Shown here one piece after another: positions 1 through 9,409 of a DNA stretch of 28,894 nt (positions within the stretch are counted from its first letter, which is position 1; each line of letters starts with the position of its first letter). The DNA comes from JBFMCC01 sp034435275 (GTDB taxonomy: Bacteria > Chloroflexota > Anaerolineae > Anaerolineales > Villigracilaceae). A model generated the notes under the pieces. It did no database searches, was not told the origin of the DNA, and worked only from the letters and a program-made list of their open reading frames with translations. The translations under genes were made by a program, and so were the position numbers. Location of the stretch: assembly GCA_034435275.1 (NCBI GenBank), contig DAOTXP010000292.1, positions 1 through 28,894 of the forward strand, given 5' to 3'.

Positions 1-210
1 CACAACAAGACCTTCGAATACAAGACCTACGCCGGCGAGCCGCACGGCTTCCAGAAGAACGCCAACATCCTCGATGCCTACAAGCGCATCGAACGCTTCC
101 TCGACTGGTACCTGCTCCCGCCGCCCATCCCGCCCTCGCCCACGCCCGAGCCACAGGACCTGTCCATCTCGGTGGCCGAAACCGAACCGGTCGAAGGCGG
201 CGCGCAATAA
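1..210 (+). CDS. C-terminal end of an alpha/beta-hydrolase fold peptidase (S9/prolyl oligopeptidase-like), partial
   Basis: The reading frame is open from base 1 and stops with TAA at 208-210, giving the last 69 residues of a protein whose start lies outside the window. The segment YAGEPHGF followed by a helix ending in RIERFLDWYL is the usual C-terminal strand-helix of S9-type alpha/beta hydrolases, where the His of EPHGF is the catalytic histidine. After the fold the chain continues into a Pro-rich tail (PPPIPPSPTPEPQ) and an acidic end, which is not part of the catalytic domain. The nucleophile and acid residues lie upstream, so substrate and exact family cannot be assigned. The call rests on this short motif only. 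Confidence 0.6.
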   Translation, partial: HNKTFEYKTYAGEPHGFQKNANILDAYKRIERFLDWYLLPPPIPPSPTPEPQDLSISVAETEPVEGGAQ

Positions 211-218
211 CCATTTGA

Positions 219-280
219 ACCGCGAAGAAACGAAACACGCGAAGAGAGTGAGACTCCGCTGCTTCGCGGTGAACTTTTTG
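219..280 (+). terminator. Long-loop inverted repeat with T-rich tail after the hydrolase gene
   Basis: ACCGCGAAG at 219-227 is the exact reverse complement of CTTCGCGGT at 262-270, and GAACTTTTTGTTT follows. The loop is long (34 bases), so this could be either a terminator or a decayed intergenic repeat. Confidence 0.4.
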
Positions 281-303
281 TTTGCAGAGTCTGAGGAGAG
301 GGT

Positions 304-1452
304 GTGGCCGACTTCTTTCACTACGACGATCTGACCTGGCCCGAAGTTGCGGACCTGCCGCGCCATGTGCCTCTCATCCTCCCTCTCGGTTCAGGCTGGG
401 ACCTTGAATTGGTCGCCGCGCAACTGGGCCATCCCCAACGCCTCGGCATTCTCCCGTCCTTCCCTTTCGGCTGGCGCGGCAGTGGACTGGCCGTCCCTGA
501 AAATTTACTTGCCGCTTACGTCGGCAACCTGCTCGACAGCCTGCGCGACGATGGGTTTACGCGCGTGTATGCGTTGACTCCGCAGGGGATTGATTTGGGA
601 TTGGGGGAGTCTGCATTGCGTACACACGTAGACGCGTACACAAGTACACACGTACACACGTTGCCGCCCGATACGGAACGCGGGAAGGTAATTTTGATTC
701 CGATTGGTCATACCGAGCAACATGGATTCCATTTGCCGCTTTCGGTGGATACGATCATCATTGACGCCATCGCAAAAGGCACGGCGGCGAAAGTCCCCGA
801 ACATGCTTACACATTGCCCGTGACGCCGTATGGGGTGAGCACGCACCGCTCCTCCTTCGCCGCGACCATGAACGCGGGCGGACGCGCCTTCGAAGATTTC
901 TGGCTCAGCGTCATTGACGTGCTCGCGGTGCGCGGCTTCGACCGCTTCTACTTCATGAGCGGACATGGCGGCAACATGTCGTTTCTCGTCAACATCGTCA
1001 AATACGCGGGCGAGCGCCATCGTCGCATTTTCTGCGCGACGGCTTTCCTGCACACTTCGGGCAAGATCGGCGCGGCGGCCATCGAGAAATATCGCACCTC
1101 GCCCATTGGCGGGATGGGGCACGCGGGCGAACTGGAGACCTCCTTCCTGCTCCACCTGCGCCCCGACCTATGTCACATGGAGCGCGTCGTGGATGAGACC
1201 GATTTCGTCGCCACGCCCTCCTATTACATGGATTGGATCGAGGGCGGCAGTCTCATCGCCAATCCACCCTGGGACGATGACACGAAGACCGGCGCGTACG
1301 GCGCGGGCAGTCACGCCACCGCGGAGAAGGGACGACTGTGGCTGGAGGCGGCAATCGAGGAGAAGGTCGGTCACGTGGCCGAGATCCACGAACAGCACCG
1401 CCGCCGCGAGGAACGGAGGAACGCAGGCTATGGGTTGTGGGGGAAAAAGTAA
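304..1452 (+). CDS. Creatininase-family amidohydrolase with a degenerate N-terminal extra half
   Basis: 382 residues from a GTG start. The C-terminal two thirds (about 128-370) carry the creatininase-family metal site: PIGHTEQHGFHLPLSVDT at 133-150, GHGGN at 220-224 and HAGELET at 273-279. Known members are creatininase and MftE/ArfB-type hydrolases of cyclic amides; the substrate here is unknown. Residues 1-100 look like a second, eroded copy of the same fold: LTWPEVADLP, then LILPLGS, LPSFPFGW and a helix-strand matching the segment before GHGGN, but with the EQHG metal ligands and GHGGN lost. A low-complexity join rich in Thr/His/Val (residues 107-120, built from repeated ACGTACACAC-like DNA) links the halves. 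The start is uncertain because no strong Shine-Dalgarno is visible beyond GAGGAGAGG just upstream. Confidence 0.85.
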   Translation: MADFFHYDDLTWPEVADLPRHVPLILPLGSGWDLELVAAQLGHPQRLGILPSFPFGWRGSGLAVPENLLAAYVGNLLDSLRDDGFTRVYALTPQGIDLGLGESALRTHVDAYTSTHVHTLPPDTERGKVILIPIGHTEQHGFHLPLSVDTIIIDAIAKGTAAKVPEHAYTLPVTPYGVSTHRSSFAATMNAGGRAFEDFWLSVIDVLAVRGFDRFYFMSGHGGNMSFLVNIVKYAGERHRRIFCATAFLHTSGKIGAAAIEKYRTSPIGGMGHAGELETSFLLHLRPDLCHMERVVDETDFVATPSYYMDWIEGGSLIANPPWDDDTKTGAYGAGSHATAEKGRLWLEAAIEEKVGHVAEIHEQHRRREERRNAGYGLWGKK

Positions 1453-1454
1453 TC

Positions 1455-1577
1455 TGTCATTGCGAGAAGCCGATGGTCGAGTAGACGGCGTAAGTACGCC
1501 GCATCAAGACCGAGGCGACGAAGCAATCCCCAAGTTAATGAGGAGATTGCTTCGCCCCTTCGGGGCCCGCAATGACA
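1455..1577. repeat. Imperfect palindromic intergenic repeat (TCATTGCGAG / GAAGCAATC type)
   Basis: TGTCATTGCG at 1455-1464 and CGCAATGACA at 1568-1577 are exact reverse complements, and inside them CGAAGCAATC (1519-1528) pairs with GATTGCTTCG (1545-1554). These words are typical of the short interspersed palindromes scattered through many bacterial genomes. The right end runs into the promoter of the thioesterase gene. Confidence 0.75.
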
Positions 1578-1586
1578 CATGCACGT

Positions 1587-1592
1587 TATAAT
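1587..1592 (+). promoter_or_regulatory. -10 box for a leaderless thioesterase mRNA
   Basis: A perfect TATAAT ends 6 bases before the ATG at 1599, with no ribosome binding site between. Transcription would be expected to begin at or next to the start codon. Confidence 0.55.
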
Positions 1593-1598
1593 CGCGGC

Positions 1599-2021
1599 AT
1601 GACCCAATTCCACTTCCACCATCCCATCGAAGTCCGTTACGGCGACCTCGACCCACAGGGCCATGTCAACAACGCCAAATACGTGACCTTCTTCGAGCAG
1701 GCGCGCATTCAATATATCAAGCACCTTGGCCTGTTCAAGGAAGGCCAATCCTTCATGGATATTGGCGTCATCCTGGCCGATGTTCACATCGCGTTCAAGA
1801 AACCCGTCGAATGGGGGATGCCCATCAAGGTTGGCGTGCGGACGCTGAAGATCGGCAACAAGTCCATGACGGTGGAGCAAAACGTGGTCCACGCGCAGAC
1901 CGGGGAGTTGTTTGCCATCGGGGAAGTGGTTATGGTCGCGTATGATTACCGCGCGGGAAAATCCATCCCGATCCCGCAGGAATGGCGGGAGGCGGTTCGC
2001 AAACACGAAGGAGTATCATGA
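1599..2021 (+). CDS. Acyl-CoA thioesterase, hot-dog fold (4HBT/YbgC-FadM-like)
   Basis: 140 residues. The motif VRYGDLDPQGHVNNAKY near residues 12-28 is the signature of 4HBT thioesterases, in which the Asp/Asn of the D-x-x-GHVNN segment positions water on the acyl-CoA thioester; the length matches the family. A start at 1572 would add nine residues encoded by the flanking repeat, so ATG 1599 is preferred, supported by the TATAAT immediately upstream. Its TGA overlaps the ATG of the M42 peptidase (ATGA), so the two are co-translated. Cytoplasmic. The natural acyl substrate cannot be told from sequence. Confidence 0.88.
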   Translation: MTQFHFHHPIEVRYGDLDPQGHVNNAKYVTFFEQARIQYIKHLGLFKEGQSFMDIGVILADVHIAFKKPVEWGMPIKVGVRTLKIGNKSMTVEQNVVHAQTGELFAIGEVVMVAYDYRAGKSIPIPQEWREAVRKHEGVS

Positions 2022-3064
2022 GCCTGCCCGAAATCAACACATCTTATTTGCTCGATTTCCTCATCCGCCTGCTGAACATTCCCTCGCCCACCGGCTTGAC
2101 CGAATCGGCCATGGCCCTGGTCGAGAAGGAACTGTCGGCGTATCCCGCTTTGCAGATGAGCCGCACGCGCAAGGGGGGGCTGGTCGTCCGCTGGCAGGGG
2201 CAAAGCGGCGAGGCGCCGCGCGCCCTCACCGCGCACGTGGACACGCTCGGCGCGATGGTCAAGGAGATCAAATCCAACGGTCGTTTGCAGTTGACGAAGA
2301 TCGGCGGCTTTGCGTGGAATACGGTGGAAGGCGAGGGCTGTTGGGTATTCACTTCGGAGGGGCGCAAGGTGCGCGGCTCGCTGTTGCTGGACAAAGCCTC
2401 GGGCCATGTTCACGGCGCGGCGGTCAACGAGACCCAGCGCAGTGACGACAACATGGAGGTTCGCCTCGACGCGCGCACCGCGTCCGCGCGCGAGACCGAG
2501 GGGCTGGGTATCCGCGTCGGCGACTTCGCGGCCTTCGACCCGCGCGTCGAAGTGACGGAGGGATTCATCCGCTCGCGGCATCTCGACGACAAGGCCTGTG
2601 TCGCCGCGCTGGCGGCCGCGATCCAATCCATGGCGGAGTCAGGCCGAGGTCCGGCGCGAACCGTTTACTTTCTGTTCAGCAACTACGAGGAGGTCGGTCA
2701 CGGCGCGGCGACGGGCATCCCGCCCGAAGTGCACGAACTGGTCGTGGTGGACATGGCCGCGGTCGGCGCGGGTCAGGCCTCGGATGAGTTCCACGCCACG
2801 ATTTGCCTGAAGGACAGCGGCGGGCCGTATCATCACGGGTTGAGCAACAAACTGCGCGCCCTGGCCGAGGCAAATGGGATCGCGTACAAGACGGATATCT
2901 ATCCCTATTACGGCTCGGACGGCGGGGCGTTCTGGCGCGCGGGCGGCGACGTGGCGGTCGCGCTGATCGGCCCCGGCGTGGACGCTTCGCACAACTACGA
3001 GCGCACCCACACCGAAGCATTGATCGCCACGACGCAATGGGTGATGGCGTATTTATTGAGTTGA
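2018..3064 (+). CDS. M42-family metallopeptidase
   Basis: 348 residues. Metal-site motifs of M42 (glutamyl aminopeptidase/tetrahedral aminopeptidase) peptidases are present in order: AHVDT with H73 and D75, LDDK with bridging D190 and D191, EEVG with catalytic E224-E225, VVVD with D245, and the final ligand H325 in DASHNYERTHTEA. ATG 2018 overlaps the upstream stop (ATGA) and has GAAGGAG before it; a longer frame from 1982 would sit inside the thioesterase gene. The sequence around AHVDTLGAMV and SNGRL recalls the M42 hydrolases that occur beside N-acetylglutaminylglutamine amide synthesis genes, but no such partner is present here, so the substrate remains open. Cytoplasmic aminopeptidase is the conservative call. 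Confidence 0.85.
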   Translation: MSLPEINTSYLLDFLIRLLNIPSPTGLTESAMALVEKELSAYPALQMSRTRKGGLVVRWQGQSGEAPRALTAHVDTLGAMVKEIKSNGRLQLTKIGGFAWNTVEGEGCWVFTSEGRKVRGSLLLDKASGHVHGAAVNETQRSDDNMEVRLDARTASARETEGLGIRVGDFAAFDPRVEVTEGFIRSRHLDDKACVAALAAAIQSMAESGRGPARTVYFLFSNYEEVGHGAATGIPPEVHELVVVDMAAVGAGQASDEFHATICLKDSGGPYHHGLSNKLRALAEANGIAYKTDIYPYYGSDGGAFWRAGGDVAVALIGPGVDASHNYERTHTEALIATTQWVMAYLLS

Positions 3065-3067
3065 AAT

Positions 3068-3123
3068 GCGGACTCCAAAGTCTCCAGACTGTGGAGCCAA
3101 CATCGGGAGATGTTGGAGTCCGC
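3068..3123. repeat. Nested inverted repeat between the M42 and oxidoreductase genes
   Basis: GCGGACTCCAA (3068-3078) is the perfect reverse complement of TTGGAGTCCGC (3113-3123). Smaller palindromes lie inside, including CATCGGGAGATG. There is no T-tract, so it is more like a small mobile palindrome than a terminator. Confidence 0.6.
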
Positions 3124-3145
3124 TTGATCTTTCGAGAGGAAACCC

Positions 3146-4186
3146 ATGAAATTTGATGCCGCCCTGCCGCTCGTCCATTTGAGAGACGTTCCCGCCATCG
3201 CCAAAGCCGCGGAAGGGATCGGCTTCGACGCGCTGTGGACTCAGGAGACACAACACGACCCATTCCTGCCCTGCGCGTTGATCGCGGAACACACTAACAC
3301 GCTCAACTTCGGCACGGCCATCGCGGTCTCGTTTGCGCGCTCGCCCGCGAATCTTGCCTACACCGCCTGGGACCTGGCCGCGCAGTCGGGCGGACGCTTC
3401 ATCCTCGGACTCGGTACGCAGGTCAAGGCGCACATCGAACGCCGCTTCGGGATGCCGTGGCCCGAGTCGCCCGTCGGTAAACTGCGCGAGCAGATTCTGG
3501 CGATCCGCGCCTTCTGGGATTGCTGGCAGAATGGGACGAAACTCAACTTCCGCGGCGAGTATTACAAGATTACGTTGATGTCGCCGTTTTTCAATCCGGG
3601 GCCTCTGCCTGCCCTCATCCCTAACCCCTCCTCTCCCACAGGGGGAAGAGAATCGCTCATTCCCATCTACATCGCCGGCGTCAACCGCGGACTGGCGCAC
3701 CTGGCCGGCGAACTGTGCGAGGGATTCCATGTGCATCCCTTTCACAGTATCCGTTATTTGCGCGAAGTGCTTCTGCCTGCGATCGAGGAGGGAACAGTAA
3801 AGGAAAGAAGAACAAGGAAAGATGTGAGTGTTTCGGTCACGGCCTTTGTGGCGACCACACCCGAAGAGATGAACTTCGCACGTGCCCAGGTTGCGTTTTA
3901 TGCTTCCACGCCTTCGTACCGCGCCGTCATGGACCTGCACGGCTGGGGTGGCGTGGCGGAGACGTTGTCCGCGCACGCGGCAAAGGGCGAGTGGGCCGAG
4001 ATGCCCATGTTGATCACCGATGAGATGCTGGGCGAGTTTTGTCTGGTTACGGATGAAAAGAATCTGGCGAGCGAATTGAAGAAGAGATATGAGGGGATCG
4101 CGGACAGGCTGACGTTGTACACTCCCTTCGTACCGGGCGAGAAGGATGAGTGGTGGAGAGAATTGACAAAGGCAATTGCAGAGTGA
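3146..4186 (+). CDS. LLM-class (luciferase-like) F420-dependent oxidoreductase carrying an in-frame repeat insertion
   Basis: 346 residues. The start MKFDAALPLVHL, the strand FGTAIAVSFARSP, ILGLGTQVKAHIERRFG, FRGEYYK, IPIYIAGVN and CDGFHVHPFH-like CEGFHVHPFH are characteristic of bacterial luciferase-fold enzymes that use coenzyme F420, close to the TIGR03617-type group. Substrate unknown; cytoplasmic. At residues about 154-170 (3605-3655) the chain holds ALIPNPSSPTGGRES, translated from DNA that matches the CCCTCA...CCCC / GGGGGAAGAG palindromic intergenic element seen elsewhere in the window. In relatives as I remember them, PGP runs almost directly into the IPIYIAGVN strand, so about 14 residues are extra. 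AGAGGAAACCC precedes the ATG. The TGA overlaps the GTG of the next gene. Confidence 0.85.
   Translation: MKFDAALPLVHLRDVPAIAKAAEGIGFDALWTQETQHDPFLPCALIAEHTNTLNFGTAIAVSFARSPANLAYTAWDLAAQSGGRFILGLGTQVKAHIERRFGMPWPESPVGKLREQILAIRAFWDCWQNGTKLNFRGEYYKITLMSPFFNPGPLPALIPNPSSPTGGRESLIPIYIAGVNRGLAHLAGELCEGFHVHPFHSIRYLREVLLPAIEEGTVKERRTRKDVSVSVTAFVATTPEEMNFARAQVAFYASTPSYRAVMDLHGWGGVAETLSAHAAKGEWAEMPMLITDEMLGEFCLVTDEKNLASELKKRYEGIADRLTLYTPFVPGEKDEWWRELTKAIAE
3612..3650 (+). repeat. Copy of the CCCTCA/GGGG palindromic element inside a coding sequence
   Basis: CCCTCATCCCTAACCCCTCC followed by TCTCCCACAGGGGGAAGAG matches the layout of the intergenic copies at 11021-11061 and 21989-22029. It is read in frame as part of the oxidoreductase. 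Confidence 0.65.
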
Positions 4187-5088
4187 ATCCAATTTCGTAT
4201 CGTGCCTTTCAAGACAACATTGATTTGAAATCCATGCTGGAATTGTTAGTCCGTATTCGGCCTGCTGAACAACTGACCGATTATCCTAGCCGCGTGGACT
4301 TGCACGAACTGCTTCAATCCCCCGTGGTTCAATCCCATACGCGCTTGTGGTTTGACGGAGAAAGCCTGGTTGCCTTCGCGCTGGTGGACGAGTATGACAA
4401 TCTGCTGTTCGATTGCTCCCCTGTGAATCTTGGGTCACTTGGTGATGAAATGGTTCAATGGGGAGTGAATTGCCTGAAACCAGGCGGAGCGCGGAGGCTG
4501 GATGCGAATTGCCGCGAAAGCGACAGGGCCAGAATCGCTTTTCTTGAAGGCCATGGCTTTCACAGAAAGAATGAAGAAACCATTTCCATGCTTCGAGATT
4601 TAACACAACCGATTTCCGAAGTGAATTTGCCTTCAGAATTTGTCATCCGTTCTGTAAAAAGTGAAGAGGAAGCGCCCGCCTTGGCCGAACTTCACCGCGC
4701 CGCCTTTGGAACGGACTACATGACGACCGAAAACCGTCTTGCCATGATGCGCGTGCCTGAGTACGATCCAAGCCTGGACTTAGTCATTGTTGCACCAGAT
4801 GGAACTCTCGCCGCGTATTGCATGTGCTCCATCAGTGACCGGGAAAATCGAGTCACAGGCCGAAAAGAGGGACAAACCGATCCTGTAGCAACGCACCCGC
4901 GCTACCAAAGGATGGGACTTGCAGGCGCGTTGTTGTTAAAAGGCTTGTACCTGCTCAAGGAACGCGGCATGGATTTTGCTGTTCTTGGAACAAGCAGTGG
5001 GAATGTTGCCATGCAGAAGACAGCTGAATCGGTTGGGTTTTACATTTCATTTAAGAAAATCTGGCTCGAGAAAGAGATTTCGATATGA
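4183..5088 (+). CDS. Tandem GNAT-fold N-acetyltransferase
   Basis: About 301 residues from a GTG at 4183 that overlaps the previous TGA (GTGA); an ATG at 4150 in the same frame is possible but lies deep in the upstream gene. The C-terminal half is a clear GNAT domain: VIRSVKSEEE, AELHRAAFG, then VATHPRYQRMGLAGALLLKGL, whose R/Q-x-x-G-x-A loop binds the pyrophosphate of acetyl-CoA, and NVAMQKTAESVGF near the end. The N-terminal half (FDGESLVAFALVDEYDNL...) resembles a second, degenerate GNAT domain lacking that loop, as in mycothiol-synthase-like two-domain proteins. The acceptor substrate is unknown. It is translationally coupled on both sides. Confidence 0.8.
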   Translation: MNPISYRAFQDNIDLKSMLELLVRIRPAEQLTDYPSRVDLHELLQSPVVQSHTRLWFDGESLVAFALVDEYDNLLFDCSPVNLGSLGDEMVQWGVNCLKPGGARRLDANCRESDRARIAFLEGHGFHRKNEETISMLRDLTQPISEVNLPSEFVIRSVKSEEEAPALAELHRAAFGTDYMTTENRLAMMRVPEYDPSLDLVIVAPDGTLAAYCMCSISDRENRVTGRKEGQTDPVATHPRYQRMGLAGALLLKGLYLLKERGMDFAVLGTSSGNVAMQKTAESVGFYISFKKIWLEKEISI

Positions 5089-5414
5089 ACTTTTCAGATT
5101 ATCAAAAGAAATCCCGCGCTACCGCCAAATATCCCTCCATCGGACATCCTGTCATCTATCCTGTCCTCGGTCTCGCCAATGAGGCGGGGGAGGTGGCGGG
5201 CAAGGTCAAAAAGGTCTTCCGCGATAAGGGCGGAGAGATCAGCGAGGAAACGCGCGCAGCCCTCGGGTCCGAACTGGGAGACGTGTTGTGGTATTTGTCC
5301 CAGGTGTGCACCGAACTCGGCTTGTCCCTCGACGAAGTCGCGGAGAAGAACATCGCCAAACTCTATGACCGCCTCGAGCGCGGCGTCATCCGCGGCGACG
5401 GCGATGATCGGTGA
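5085..5414 (+). CDS. MazG-like nucleotide pyrophosphohydrolase
   Basis: 109 residues. The all-alpha NTP pyrophosphohydrolase (MazG/dUTPase-like) metal site appears as E33-x-x-E36 (NEAGEVAGKVKK) and E63-x-x-D66 (ELGDVLWYLSQ), the E-x-x-E...E-x-x-D arrangement that binds magnesium. The single short domain fits the MazG-like house-cleaning enzymes that hydrolyse non-canonical nucleoside triphosphates to the monophosphate. The ATG overlaps the TGA of the acetyltransferase gene (ATGA), so it ends the three-gene run that began with the LLM oxidoreductase. Confidence 0.85.
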   Translation: MNFSDYQKKSRATAKYPSIGHPVIYPVLGLANEAGEVAGKVKKVFRDKGGEISEETRAALGSELGDVLWYLSQVCTELGLSLDEVAEKNIAKLYDRLERGVIRGDGDDR

Positions 5415-5499
5415 GAGAGCATTGTGTCACACGTGAACCATCGCACTATTCGTTAGGAAACTCTAACCTTTTTCCTACACTATCCCCCTCGCTTTTTGG

Positions 5500-5542
5500 T
5501 AGAATCCCGCCAGACCTCATCCGATTTATTGAGGTCGAGGAG
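5500..5542 (+). promoter_or_regulatory. clpC promoter -10, leader hairpin and ribosome binding site
   Basis: TAGAAT at 5500-5505 is a -10 candidate without a good -35. The expected transcript would begin at a 7-bp inverted repeat, GACCTCA (5513-5519) / TGAGGTC (5530-5536), directly ahead of AGGAG (5538-5542). No CIRCE element or clear CtsR heptad repeat is visible. Confidence 0.4.
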
Positions 5543-5553
5543 TGACAGACATT

Positions 5554-8037
<2,484 letters not shown>

Positions 8038-8051
8038 ATTCGGAGGCGGCG

Positions 8052-8281
8052 GTGAAGACAACGGAATATTACAAATCCAGCGTATTGTCCCGCCGCCCTT
8101 ATCTGAAAGATGAATGGATTGAGTTTGTTTTGGCGACCCTGTTCGCAAAGAGATTCAAGGGAACCGTCGGATTCGCCATTGGGCTTTTGTTGATGAACTC
8201 GGGAAATATCTCAGAGTAGTTACAGAACCCGATGGCGAGACTGTCCACAACGCCTTTCCAGATCGCGGCTTCAAGCCATAA
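8052..8281 (+). pseudogene. Frameshifted small gene paired with DUF2283 (toxin-like partner)
   Basis: A GTG at 8052 opens VKTTEYYKSSVLSRRPYLKD then EWIEFVLA; the frame then reads ATLFAK and stops at a TAG. Moving by one base at about 8136 continues the protein as NPVRKEIQGNRRIRHWAF, then VDELGKYLRVV and ETVHNAFPDRGFKP to TAA at 8279-8281. Restoring one A (GCGACCC to GCGAACCC) makes a 76-residue protein that looks like a recurrent family encoded next to DUF2283 genes, ending in VHNAFPDRxFKP. The total length, 230 bases, is one short of a multiple of three. Possible toxin-like partner of the next gene; that function is inferred from the pairing only. A sequencing error cannot be excluded. Confidence 0.72.
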
Positions 8282-8289
8282 GAGGCAGA

Positions 8290-8526
8290 ATGATCTTTGA
8301 ATATCATAAAGAGACGGATATGCTTTATATCAAACTTGCAAATGGTATAAGCATTGAATCCGAAGAAATATCTCCCGGGGTCGTGGTTGACTATGATGAA
8401 AACAACCGCGCCATTGGAATTGAGATCGAGGACGCCAGCAAATTCATTGACATGTCCCGCCTGGAATTGACTGCGATGCCAATTGCCAATCTTGTTATCA
8501 GCGAGCGAATGCCGACGGGTGCCTAA
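8290..8526 (+). CDS. DUF2283 domain protein
   Basis: 78 residues. The start MIFEYHKETDMLYIKLANG, then SEEISPGVVVDYDENNRAIGI and EIEDASKF, is the complete DUF2283 pattern (a small beta-strand domain often found in toxin-antitoxin-like gene pairs). AAGAGGCAG precedes the ATG. It begins 8 bases after the frameshifted partner, so the two formed an operon. The frame is intact although its partner is broken. No biochemical function is established for the domain. Confidence 0.85.
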   Translation: MIFEYHKETDMLYIKLANGISIESEEISPGVVVDYDENNRAIGIEIEDASKFIDMSRLELTAMPIANLVISERMPTGA

Positions 8527-8544
8527 TATTAAGATGCGAGAATT

Positions 8545-8577
8545 AGAGAGTAGAGATTTGTCTCTGCTCTCTTTTTA
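8545..8577 (+). terminator. Intrinsic terminator after the DUF2283 gene
   Basis: AGAGAG-T-AGAGA (8545-8556) pairs with TCTCT-G-CTCTCT (8561-8572) around a TTTG loop, followed by a run of T. It lies just beyond the end of the convergent methyltransferase gene. Confidence 0.75.
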
Positions 8578-9315
8578 TTCCCGCTTCCTCCACCGCGCGA
8601 TCAACATCTTCAACTGGATTCGCACGCGCGCATCTGCATTGGCAACCGCCCACATCGAACGAAGATTGCGCCACACTTCTTCATTGACAGTGACGGAATT
8701 CGACCATTCGGCTTCAAGGTATTCCTGCATTTCTTTCGGCGAATCCCAATAATAATTGAATGGAAAGAATTCCTCCCGTTCCTTAATGAACCAGCCTTGT
8801 GCTTCCGCCTGCGCAACGGAGTGGTTGGCGGCTTCATCGCCGGCGCGGTCGTCGGGCAATTGATCCGCCGTCCCTGCGAGACGAATCTCGCTGGCGGAAA
8901 CAACTTCCAGCGGCGCGTAATCCAAAAGCGGCCGCAGGTCGATCAGGATGCCATCGCGGATAAGGACGCGTCGGATTTCCTCAAGGGCATGAACCATGCC
9001 CTGCTGTTCAATTCATCAGAGCGACCAGGACAGGATGGCAAGATTGAATGTCTCCGTAGCAAACGGCAAATGGATGGAACTGGCGTTAGTAAACACTACT
9101 TTGTCTGTCAGGTCAGATGGGCGGTCCATGGTGGCCACGCGCAAGTCATCTCCTGCAATCTCAACGCCGACAACGTAATCAACGGATCGCGCATAGCGCC
9201 AGGTCAATCGTCCATCGCCGCAGCCGATCTCCAGTACGCGCTGTGAAGCGGGAAAATTCGAGAACCGATTCAAGAACTTGATTTCGTTGCGTTCGGGGTC
9301 CTTTTGTGCGGTCAT
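8575..9315 (-). pseudogene. Class I SAM-dependent methyltransferase interrupted by two consecutive in-frame TGA codons
   Basis: Reading leftwards from ATG at 9313-9315, the frame encodes RVLEIGCGDGRLTWRYA (SAM-binding motif I, residues 26-42), YVVGVEIAGDD (motif II) and FNLAILSWSL (motif IV region), then two adjacent TGA codons at 9016-9018 and 9013-9015. It then continues in the same frame as IEQQGMVHALEEIRRVLIRDG and ILIDLRPL to TAA at 8575. The two pieces together make one normal-length (about 246 codons) small-molecule methyltransferase. Related proteins, as I recall them, often have Cys-Cys or similar after SWSL, so both stops could come from TGC to TGA changes. Decay is the default reading; readthrough or selenocysteine is possible but unproven. 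Substrate unknown. Confidence 0.78.
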
Positions 9316-9409
9316 GGATGTCTCGATTGTAATACTTTCTTAATAAGATTTTACCTGCTTATGTCGTCTATTGGGCAAGAAGAAATCATTTAGAGAAGGA
9401 GAATTTATC

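Noticed and set aside
3053..4192. Open frame of 379 codons antisense to the LLM oxidoreductase
   Set aside because: The + strand gene has clear family motifs, and the antisense frame is a by-product of high GC codon usage.
5415..5541. CIRCE or CtsR operator in front of clpC
   Set aside because: No TTAGCACTC/GAGTGCTAA pair and no tandem GGTCAAA heptads were found; only an unrelated 7-bp inverted repeat.
8527..8752. Short + strand open frame over the methyltransferase 3' end
   Set aside because: It crosses a terminator and is antisense to the conserved methyltransferase C-terminal part.
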